This document shows positions 1 through 5,474 of a DNA stretch of 6,428 nt, in pieces. Numbering within the stretch: the first letter of the stretch is position 1; every line of letters begins with the position of its first letter. The notes under the pieces were generated by a model that saw only the letters and a list, made by a program, of their open reading frames with translations, had not been told where the DNA came from and searched no databases. Origin of the DNA: Myxococcales bacterium (GTDB taxonomy: Bacteria > Myxococcota > Polyangia > Fen-1088); assembly GCA_003155465.1 (NCBI GenBank), contig PMCR01000352.1:1-6428 (forward strand). Direction: 5' to 3'. Both the position numbers and the translations under genes were made by a program.

Positions 1-620
1 AAGGTCTTGGACGCCACCAGAAACAGCGTTGCCTCGGGGCCCACCCGCTTGAGCGCCTCGGCCACGTGCGAGCCGTCCACGTTGGACACGAAGTGAAGCT
101 CGATGTCGTCGCGCCGGTAGGGCCGCAGCGCCTCGCACACCATGACCGGGCCGAGATCCGAGCCGCCGATGCCGATGTTGACCACCGCGCGGATGGGCTT
201 GCCCGAGTACCCGGTCCAGGCGCCGCTGCGCACCGACTCGCTGAAGCTGCGCATGTGGTCCAGAGCAGCGCGCACCTCGGGCATGACGTCCTGGCCGCCC
301 ACCAAGATGGGCCGCGACGACAGGTTGCGCAGAGCCACGTGCAAGACCGCCCGGCCCTCGGTCAGGTTGATGGGCTCGCCCGCGAACATCTTGTCGCGCA
401 TGGCCTCCACGCCCGCGGCGCGCGCCAGGTCGTGGAGCAGCGCCATGGTCTCGCTGGTGATACGGTTCTTGGAATAGTCGAGCAGCAGATCCCCGAGACG
501 CAACGACAGGCTTTGAAAGCGGCCCCTATCCTCGGCGAATAGCTCGCGCATGGTCTTCCTCGCCAGGGTGCCCTGGTGCTGTTCCAACTTCTTCCAAGCT
601 TGCGTGTCAACGATGGTCAT
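1..620 (-). CDS. pgi: Glucose-6-phosphate isomerase, N-terminal part (cut by window edge)
   Basis: This cytosolic enzyme interconverts glucose-6-phosphate and fructose-6-phosphate in glycolysis and gluconeogenesis. I translated the minus strand from ATG at 620; 206 codons are present of the roughly 550 usual for the family. The match to E. coli-type Pgi is strong along the whole segment: [10 protein letters not shown] at residues 46-55, AVLHVALRN at 91-99, DVMPEV at 111-116, the sugar-phosphate loop [11 protein letters not shown] at 148-158, HFVSNVDG at 176-183 and the phosphate-binding S-K-T at 204-206, where the window ends. An AGGAGA ribosome binding site (628-633) lies 7 bases upstream of the ATG. 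No frameshift is seen. The catalytic Glu/His and the C-terminal domain lie outside the window. The gene is divergent from the GH45-like gene at 813. The identification is secure. Confidence 0.97.
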   Translation of the reverse strand, partial: MTIVDTQAWKKLEQHQGTLARKTMRELFAEDRGRFQSLSLRLGDLLLDYSKNRITSETMALLHDLARAAGVEAMRDKMFAGEPINLTEGRAVLHVALRNLSSRPILVGGQDVMPEVRAALDHMRSFSESVRSGAWTGYSGKPIRAVVNIGIGGSDLGPVMVCEALRPYRRDDIELHFVSNVDGSHVAEALKRVGPEATLFLVASKT

Positions 621-639
621 GGATGGGTCTCCTGGCGCC

Positions 640-667
640 ATTCTATTCGATCACCACGGCAGTCCAA
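640..667 (-). promoter_or_regulatory. Candidate sigma70-like promoter of pgi
   Basis: On the minus strand TTGGAC (662-667) and TAGAAT (640-645) are separated by 16 bases. The -10 matches the consensus at five of six positions; the -35 matches at only three. Transcription would begin near 633, at the edge of the AGGAGA ribosome binding site, so the leader would be very short. This is a pattern match only. Confidence 0.25.
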
Positions 668-772
668 CCGGTTCCTTGATCGGGCAGCCCGTGCCGGCGG
701 CGAACTGGCGGCAACGCGGGCAAGAGGCTACACGTTGCGCCAGCGATTTCGTCGGCGATTCTCGACGAGCCC

Positions 773-801
773 GTCGACGCGATCGCACGTTCTGGGATAA
801 T
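773..801 (+). promoter_or_regulatory. Weak candidate promoter of the GH45-like gene (short leader)
   Basis: GATAAT at 796-801 resembles a -10 box, with a poor -35 (GTCGAC, 773-778) 17 bases upstream. Transcription would start about five bases before the ATG at 813. The gene has no recognisable Shine-Dalgarno sequence, which would fit a nearly leaderless mRNA. The evidence is weak. Confidence 0.2.
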
Positions 802-812
802 GTAGATGAAAC

Positions 813-2390
813 ATGCGAATCACGGCTTGGCCCAAACTACTCATGTGCGGTGTCGTTGTGTGGGGCTGCGCTTGCCAGCGAACCACGGCCGCCTCGGACC
901 CAGGGGGCAATTCATCGTCCGGGGGCAAATCGGCGACGCTGGTCGGCGGCGCGGGACCTGCATCAAGTGGCGGGGCCAGCTCGGCTGGCAGTGGCGTAGC
1001 CACGACGAGCAACGGCGGCAGCACCCCGGGCGGAACCGGTGGAACCACCACGGGCAACACCGGTGGAACCACGACGAGCAGCGGCGGCACCACGGGCGAA
1101 CCCGGAGGAACCACGACGAACAACGGCGGCAGTACTGCGACTGCAGGTCCAAGCACCGGCGGCACGTCCGCGTTGAGTGGGGGCTCGACGAGCGCAGGCG
1201 GTGCTACGCCGAGCATGGGCGGCTCGTCCGGGACTGTGAGCACGGCGGCACCTTGCGCCAATGGTGTGCAAGACCCCGGCGAAACCGGAATCGATTGTGG
1301 CGGAACATGTCCGGCATGCCCGGTTGACTACAAGGTCAATCCGCCGAATCAGTGTCAGAACCAGTACTTCTATTCGACCTGCAAGTCAGGAGATGCGACG
1401 ACCCAGTGCGGGGGCGTGTGCCAGCCACGCAACGCCTGCGAAAACGCCGCATCCAAGGATGGCAAAGTGGGATTCGCTTGCTCGCGCTACATGCTGTTCA
1501 GCCCGGCCCTGTTGCAAGCAGCGAAGGACGATGGTGCGACGAATGGCTGGGATGCAAGTGCACCGCCATTCCTCTATGCGGTGGTCGGACACGACACCAA
1601 TACCGGCGGCATCGACAAGGGCATGACCGGCAATCAGCCTTGCTGCGAGTGCTACCAATTGATTTTCGATCAACCGTTCAACGAAGGGGGCAGCCAGAAC
1701 AACCAAGCCCCTGCGCCAAAGCCGCTCATCGTTCAGGCCTTCAATATTGGTGCGACCACCGATAGCTTCGATATCTACATGGGCGCCGGCGGGTTCGGGG
1801 CCTTCAATGCCTGCATGGACGGAACCATCAAGAGCTCGGCCGGATACGCACTCTACGACGCCTATCCGGGCGATGGTCAGCCCGGCAACGGCGGGGTGAA
1901 GTTCCGCAGCTACGACGAGTGCCGTTCGGGCGACCAAAAGATCACCAACGCCGACGGCATCAACTCTGCGGCGTGCCAGAGCAAGATTGCGGGATTCTGC
2001 AATCAAGTGAAATCCAGCAAGTCGCCCGCTCTTGCCTCGACCACAACCGATTCCTGCATCAAGAGCAACCAGGTGGGCACGCTCTACCACCAGAACTGGG
2101 CGGTCTACGCCAAGCGGGTGGAGTGCCCGGAGAACCTGACCCGGGTCACCGGGTGCAAGCTGGCCGCCGAAGCCGGGCTGGCCAAGGTCGACGCCAAGGT
2201 CACCACCCTGGATCAGGCCAAGGCCGCCGGATTTCTCAGCGGATACCACACCACCACGATGCAAGACTGCTGCAAGCCAGCCTGCGCCTGGGTGGAAAAG
2301 GTGGCCGGCAACGAGGGCCTGAAGAAGGTCGATCCTCAGTTCACCAATTTCTACACCTGCGACCCCAATGACCAGCCAATGACCCAGTAG
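813..2390 (+). CDS. Predicted lipoprotein, circularly permuted GH45-like endoglucanase
   Basis: The 525-residue product is probably a surface-anchored beta-glucanase. Residues 1-19 form a signal peptide with a lipobox-like V-W-G-C19. Residues 28-147 are a Gly/Ser/Thr linker. Residues 148-169 form a C-x13-C-x3-C-x2-C module including DCGGTCPAC, and 181-203 hold four more Cys. The catalytic part resembles GH45: G-F-A-C223, CCECYQLIF at 277-285, LIVQAFNIG at 305-313, S-F-D320 (acid), GAGGFGAFNAC at 324-334, D-E-C370 and VECPENLTRVTGC at 436-448. The family's N-terminal segment comes last: D485-C-C-K-P-A-C (catalytic base) with W493, then F-Y-T-C516. Both catalytic Asp are present, but the Tyr-Trp normally before the base is Met-Gln. 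No Shine-Dalgarno is visible; ATG 813 is chosen because it gives the signal peptide. Its stop lies 18 bases from that of convergent ctaB. An expansin-like non-hydrolytic role cannot be excluded. Confidence 0.85.
   Translation: MRITAWPKLLMCGVVVWGCACQRTTAASDPGGNSSSGGKSATLVGGAGPASSGGASSAGSGVATTSNGGSTPGGTGGTTTGNTGGTTTSSGGTTGEPGGTTTNNGGSTATAGPSTGGTSALSGGSTSAGGATPSMGGSSGTVSTAAPCANGVQDPGETGIDCGGTCPACPVDYKVNPPNQCQNQYFYSTCKSGDATTQCGGVCQPRNACENAASKDGKVGFACSRYMLFSPALLQAAKDDGATNGWDASAPPFLYAVVGHDTNTGGIDKGMTGNQPCCECYQLIFDQPFNEGGSQNNQAPAPKPLIVQAFNIGATTDSFDIYMGAGGFGAFNACMDGTIKSSAGYALYDAYPGDGQPGNGGVKFRSYDECRSGDQKITNADGINSAACQSKIAGFCNQVKSSKSPALASTTTDSCIKSNQVGTLYHQNWAVYAKRVECPENLTRVTGCKLAAEAGLAKVDAKVTTLDQAKAAGFLSGYHTTTMQDCCKPACAWVEKVAGNEGLKKVDPQFTNFYTCDPNDQPMTQ
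1038..1145 (+). repeat. Degenerate 21-base tandem repeats encoding a GGTTTxx linker
   Basis: Within the GH45-like gene, residues 76-111 read as five imperfect copies: GGTTTGNT, GGTTTSS, GGTTGEP, GGTTTNN and GGSTATA. The unit is 21 bases, with one copy of 24. Third positions vary between copies, so the array is not a recent perfect duplication. It encodes part of a flexible, uncharged linker between the lipid anchor and the catalytic domain. Confidence 0.8.
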
Positions 2391-2408
2391 GAAAGCGACT
2401 CCCCGAGC

Positions 2409-3263
2409 TCAGCGGCCCAGCACAGCGTCGAGGATCACCGTGCCCATGACCATCACGGCGTAATAATTGATGGCGAGGAAGGCTTGGCGGAAGCCCTGTT
2501 TGTTCGGAGCGCGCAGGGCGCGCCATGCGACGAAGGTCAGCCACGCACCGGCCGCGGCCAGACCCAGGCCCAGAAAGGGTGAGTTTGCCAGGCCGAAGAT
2601 GGGCAGAAGCAGGGCCGAGGCCGCGGTGGCCGCGGTCCACATGAAGGTCACACGCGACAGCGATCCCGCGCCCATGGCGCGGACGAAGGTGGGAAATTTG
2701 GCTTGTTCGTAGTCGCTGCCCAGGCGCAAGGCCAGCAGCCAGAAGTGCGGCACTTGCCACATGAGCAAGAAGAACGAGAGCGAAAGGATGGGACCATCGA
2801 GCACGCCGCCTGCGCAAACCCAACCGATGGCGGGCGGGATGGCGCCGATGACTGATCCAACCACCGGGGCCAGTGAGCTGATGCGTTTCAAGTAGGTATA
2901 GATCCCGTTGTACCAGAGCACGGCCAGTGCGCCGAGTCCGGCAGCCGCAGCGCCACCGAGCAGGAAAAGCGCGCCGAGGCCGACAAGTGCTAGGATCGCG
3001 GACCATGCCACCGCGCCCGCGGGCGAGATTTTGCCCGATGGAATCGGACGGAGGCTGGTGCGGTCCATCATCGCGTCCCGCTCGTACTCCTGTGCTTGGT
3101 TGAGAGCGCACGCGGCGAAGGCCAGAAGCAGGATCGCGCCCGAAACTGGCAGCAGCCGCCAGGTCACGGCGTGGGTGAACGTCACAAAACCCGTCGCGGC
3201 CGACACTGTCGACATGATCGAGATGGGGAGCTTGAAAAGCTGGGCAAAATCGCGTCGGCTCAC
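2409..3263 (-). CDS. ctaB: Protoheme IX farnesyltransferase (heme O synthase)
   Basis: This UbiA-family membrane prenyltransferase adds a farnesyl group to heme B to make heme O, the precursor of heme A for aa3-type oxidases. The 284-residue length fits the family (about 290). Hydrophobic segments run throughout. The first Asp-rich motif is N55-x3-E59-x3-D63 followed by RTSLRPIPSGKISP (68-81); the family usually has Asp where E59 stands. Further motifs are YTYLKR (122-127), GAIPPAIGW (140-148), VPHFW (171-175) and S183-D184-Y185, where the family often has D-D-Y. Translation starts at GTG 3263, with GAGGGG (3270-3275) six bases upstream. It lies on the same strand as the oxidase operon, which supports a role in that pathway, but two opposite-strand genes separate them. 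A heme A synthase gene is not in the window. Confidence 0.93.
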   Translation of the reverse strand: MSRRDFAQLFKLPISIMSTVSAATGFVTFTHAVTWRLLPVSGAILLLAFAACALNQAQEYERDAMMDRTSLRPIPSGKISPAGAVAWSAILALVGLGALFLLGGAAAAGLGALAVLWYNGIYTYLKRISSLAPVVGSVIGAIPPAIGWVCAGGVLDGPILSLSFFLLMWQVPHFWLLALRLGSDYEQAKFPTFVRAMGAGSLSRVTFMWTAATAASALLLPIFGLANSPFLGLGLAAAGAWLTFVAWRALRAPNKQGFRQAFLAINYYAVMVMGTVILDAVLGR

Positions 3264-3335
3264 CGGAAACCCCTCAAAGCAGCGGCTTCGGGACCCCAGG
3301 GCGCGCCGGTGGGTGGGCGGCCTGTCTTCGCAGAC

Positions 3336-3617
3336 TCACTCCCAGGTGCATACGCCTGCGCTGCACCCGGTGTCCCGGTTGGCAAAGGTTAGTCCGGCGT
3401 GGCAGCTCGCCGGGATAGCGACCGTAGGACCAACTCTGCAGGCGATGGACCATTCTCCGGTGGCCGGGTCGATCGTGTAGGCGGCGAGCATCACGCCGCC
3501 GGGGCTTTCCTCGACATAGTACGAGAAGGTGCCAACAAACGAGAGCTCGTCGGAGCCGGTCATGCTGGCGTCTCGCAAATCCCATGGATTCTCCCTGCCC
3601 CCCCTGATGAGGAACAA
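3336..3617 (-). CDS. Hypothetical small Cys-containing protein, start uncertain
   Basis: I do not recognise this product. The frame opens just after a TAA at 3621-3623. Possible starts are TTG 3617 (93 residues) and ATG 3563 (75 residues); neither has a convincing ribosome binding site. Coding looks plausible because third positions are GC-rich and the translation has ordinary protein composition: S-F-V-G-T-F-S-Y-Y-V, then M-L-A-A-Y-T-I-D-P-A-T-G-E-W, four Cys in the second half, ending C-T-W-E. The spaced Cys suggest an exported protein, yet no signal peptide is visible, so it may be the C-terminal remnant of a larger secreted protein. A seven-C run (3598-3604) lies near the 5' end, where a one-base slip would change frame. 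It ends 72 bases upstream of ctaB on the same strand and might be co-transcribed. Confidence 0.4.
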   Translation of the reverse strand: MFLIRGGRENPWDLRDASMTGSDELSFVGTFSYYVEESPGGVMLAAYTIDPATGEWSIACRVGPTVAIPASCHAGLTFANRDTGCSAGVCTWE

Positions 3618-3806
3618 GCGTTACCCACATTCTAATCGGCGATCCTCTCAAGGACAACTCGGCAACGACTCACTGAGATCTGTGTCTTGACGGGCGGCTG
3701 ACTGGATGTTATGGCTCCAACGGAAGTCGCCCTGCGCTAACAACTCTGTTTGCACCATGGCCAACCTCACCCCCAACAGGCCCGCGCTGAAGGTCGCCCA
3801 CCACCA

Positions 3807-3834
3807 GGATGGCGTTAGTCGATTGACGCCATTC
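3807..3834. repeat. Imperfect inverted repeat (12-bp stem, TCGA loop)
   Basis: The arms at 3807-3818 and 3823-3834 pair over 12 positions around the tetraloop TCGA (3819-3822). The core ATGGCGT/ACGCCAT is perfect; three pairs are G-T wobbles. No T-run follows, so it is not a typical intrinsic terminator. Confidence 0.6.
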
Positions 3835-3858
3835 CTTGTTGCAGCCATGAGCGGCGCC

Positions 3859-3875
3859 GCGCGAGTTCCTCGCGC
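3859..3875. repeat. Inverted repeat GCGCGAG-TTC-CTCGCGC
   Basis: A perfect 7-bp GC-rich stem encloses a three-base loop, 24 bases after the previous hairpin. No T-run follows. Together the two hairpins suggest a structured transcript or a small repeat element, but short GC-rich palindromes also arise by chance in such DNA. Confidence 0.55.
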
Positions 3876-3979
3876 CATTGATGAGGTGAGAAACTGGGGA
3901 TTCCAAGGTGACTGCCATCGCTGCGCAGGCCAAGGCATCCCGCGTGCGTCCTGTCCAATCACTTGAAAGGAGTTTCCGA

Positions 3980-4192
3980 ATGAAGAGGATAGCGGGTTTG
4001 ATATCGCTTCTGTTGGCAGTGGCGGCTGGCGGTTGCGCTGGGCCGGGACGCCAAATCTATCACCTACAAGGGTGTCATGAGCGGCTCGCGATGCCTGAGA
4101 AGAAGGTGGAGTGTCGAGCCTGCGTCGAACGACCGCGTCCACACAAGTACTTGCCTGACAATCCAGACGGATTGCGTTGTGTTCCCAAGTAG
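3980..4192 (+). CDS. Small Cys-containing lipoprotein, unknown function
   Basis: The 70-residue product begins MKRIAGLISLLLAVAAGGC, a clear lipoprotein signal with lipobox A16-G-G-C19. The mature part is about 52 residues and basic, with four further Cys: C32, the C45-x2-C48 pair in ECRAC, and C67 near the C-terminus. These could form two disulfides or a metal site. ATG 3980 is chosen over an in-frame upstream ATG at 3908 because AAGGAG (3967-3972) sits 7 bases before it and the signal peptide then starts at residue 1. The second small gene begins 54 bases downstream on the same strand, so the two are probably co-transcribed. I do not recognise the family. Their position next to the oxidase operon is suggestive only. 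Confidence 0.8.
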   Translation: MKRIAGLISLLLAVAAGGCAGPGRQIYHLQGCHERLAMPEKKVECRACVERPRPHKYLPDNPDGLRCVPK

Positions 4193-4246
4193 AATTTCCA
4201 CGTCACTGTGAAGAACGCCGTTTTCCCCAAGGGAGGTCACGAACAA

Positions 4247-4483
4247 ATGCGCAAGCTACATCTATCTCTGCTCGCTCTGTCGCTCAGCCTGGCTCTCGCC
4301 GCGCCTGCATTCGCCCAACCGCAACCCCACATGACGGCCGCTTTGTCATCGCTGGAGACTGCCAAGGCGGAACTGGAGAAGGCGACTGCGGACAAGGGTG
4401 GGCACCGGGTCAAGGCGATCGAGCTGATCAACTCGGCGATCGACGAAGTGAGGAAGGGTATCGAGTTCGGCAAGAAGCACTAA
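4247..4483 (+). CDS. Small periplasmic protein with a DKGGHR motif
   Basis: The 78-residue product has a Sec signal peptide (residues 1-23) with a probable signal peptidase I site A-F-A|Q24. The mature protein of about 55 residues looks fully helical: one helix from about 28 to 48, the turn D49-K-G-G-H-R54, and a second helix from about 55 to 72, ending E-F-G-K-K-H. From memory, similar small exported proteins with a conserved DKGGHR turn occur in other proteobacteria-like genomes, without a known function. The start is ATG 4247, with GGAGGT (4232-4237) nine bases upstream; an upstream in-frame ATG at 4208 would bury the signal peptide. The gene converges on coxB, whose stop lies 52 bases away. 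Confidence 0.85.
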   Translation: MRKLHLSLLALSLSLALAAPAFAQPQPHMTAALSSLETAKAELEKATADKGGHRVKAIELINSAIDEVRKGIEFGKKH

Positions 4484-4493
4484 TCGGGCGGTC

Positions 4494-4511
4494 GGGCAGC
4501 GTGGCCTGCCC
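4494..4511. terminator. Possible bidirectional terminator hairpin
   Basis: GGGCAG (4494-4499) pairs perfectly with CTGCCC (4506-4511) around a six-base loop. It sits in the 52-base gap between the convergent stops at 4483 and 4536. No T-run follows on either strand, so termination is inferred from position and stem only. Confidence 0.35.
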
Positions 4512-4535
4512 CAGCGGCGTTGGCAGTCTAGATCT

Positions 4536-5468
4536 TCAGGGCAGCACCTTGACGTACGCGACCAGATCTCCGACGTCGCGCTCACTCAAATCGGCCTTGG
4601 GCATTTGGGGCGCGAACCCTTTGACGACTTCCTTCGGAGGATGGCGGATGGAGCGTGCGATGTAGTCTTCGTCCGCGGTCAAGGTGACTTCCTTGCCTTC
4701 GGCGAGCACGGTAACCTGGCTGCCGAAAAGCCCTTTCCAGGTCGGGCCCACCAGCTTGCTGCCATCGGTGGTGTGACAGGACACGCAGCCCTTCAGCTTG
4801 AAGATTAGTTCTCCGCGGCCCGGATCAGGGGTGCCCGCGGTGCTCGCCTGCGACGGCGCATCGGCGGATTCGCCGAAGTACCACGCGGAGAAGTCAGCTT
4901 CTGGAATCACGCGCACCTTGGACAACATGTACGAGTGATTGACCCCGCACATGACGGTGCATTCGATGTCGAAGTCGCCGAGCTGCTCGGCCTGGAACCA
5001 GGTGTAGTTGTTCTTGCCCGGCACCACGTCGGCCTTGACTCGGAAGGCCGGTACGTAAAAGCCGTGCAAGACATCGAGCGATTTGAGGTCGAGCCGGACC
5101 GGCCGACCCAGGGCGACGTAGAGTTCACTGGTTTGGCGGCCGTTGGGATAGGTAAAGGACCACGCCCATTGCCGAGCCGTGACCTTGATTACCATGGCGT
5201 CACGCGGGACCTCGCGCAGGTAGCGATAATTGGTCCAACCATAATAGAACATGCTCAAGAACAACACCAACGGGATTCCCGTCCACAGCAGCTCCAGCAG
5301 GGTGTGGCCGTGGATATCCTGGGGCTTCCCGCCCCTGCCCCGGCGATAGCGAATCGCCAAGTAGATCATCACAAAGGTGATGAACACCAGAAACCCAATT
5401 GTCAGCGCGGCAATGTAGAGAAAAACCGCGTCGACTTTGCCCGAGAAGGTGGAAGCACCGCCAAACAT
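4536..5468 (-). CDS. coxB: Cytochrome c oxidase subunit II with fused cytochrome c domain (caa3 type)
   Basis: This subunit (also ctaC) receives electrons and passes them to subunit I. Of 310 residues, about 15-39 and 57-79 are the two membrane helices, with E59, W62 and P66 of the family motif. The CuA domain follows: the aromatic Q-W-A-W patch (100-103), D132-V-L-H135, and C170-x3-C174-x3-H178-x2-M181, giving the full ligand set. The residue between the CuA cysteines that is usually Glu is V172. After a linker rich in Ala, Ser and Pro comes a class I cytochrome c domain with C228-V-S-C-H232 and probable axial M289, which defines the caa3 type. ATG 5468 lies six bases after the upstream stop; AGGTAGG overlapping that stop serves as ribosome binding site, so translation is probably coupled. 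No N-terminal signal peptide is evident. Confidence 0.96.
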   Translation of the reverse strand: MFGGASTFSGKVDAVFLYIAALTIGFLVFITFVMIYLAIRYRRGRGGKPQDIHGHTLLELLWTGIPLVLFLSMFYYGWTNYRYLREVPRDAMVIKVTARQWAWSFTYPNGRQTSELYVALGRPVRLDLKSLDVLHGFYVPAFRVKADVVPGKNNYTWFQAEQLGDFDIECTVMCGVNHSYMLSKVRVIPEADFSAWYFGESADAPSQASTAGTPDPGRGELIFKLKGCVSCHTTDGSKLVGPTWKGLFGSQVTVLAEGKEVTLTADEDYIARSIRHPPKEVVKGFAPQMPKADLSERDVGDLVAYVKVLP

Positions 5469-5474
5469 CGTTGC

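Larger units (their letters stand above)
3618..3979 (+). other. About 360 bases with no convincing gene
   Basis: Both strands have open frames here, but none has a good start, recognisable domains or a signal peptide, and I identified no tRNA, rRNA or insertion sequence. The stretch contains two hairpins (3807-3834 and 3859-3875) and ends with the AAGGAG ribosome binding site (3967-3972) of the next gene. It must contain the promoter of the plus-strand small genes and perhaps that of the minus-strand unit leading to ctaB. A decayed mobile element or a structured RNA are possible but unproven. Confidence 0.5.

Noticed and set aside
66..542. Plus-strand frame of 158 residues at the left edge
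   Set aside because: It is antisense to pgi, which matches its family over the full visible length.
1038..1145. Possible CRISPR-like or regulatory DNA repeat array
   Set aside because: The 21-base units are in frame, have no spacers, vary at third positions and encode a linker, so they are coding repeats.
728..1261. Minus-strand frame rich in Pro and Val
   Set aside because: It is the reverse complement of the Gly/Ser/Thr linker, whose repeated GGNACC codons automatically give Pro/Val-rich antisense translation.
1386..2264. Long open frame on the minus strand, 292 residues
   Set aside because: It lies antisense to the GH45-like catalytic domain, whose motifs and cysteine pattern show that the plus strand codes. 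The antisense translation has no recognisable domain.
813..2390. Expansin-only interpretation of the GH45-like protein
   Set aside because: Expansins share the barrel but lack the catalytic base Asp. Here both the acid (D320) and base (D485) candidates and the GH45 cysteine set are present, so an enzyme is the better call, though not proven.
3706..3966. Plus-strand frame of 86 residues before the small lipoprotein
   Set aside because: No ribosome binding site, signal or familiar motif, and it spans both hairpins. It may be a remnant, but coding cannot be supported.
3648..4142. Minus-strand frame of 164 residues across the gene-poor stretch
   Set aside because: No recognisable domain, no good start site, and it overlaps the small lipoprotein gene, which has a clear ribosome binding site and signal peptide. 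I could not match it to a transposase.
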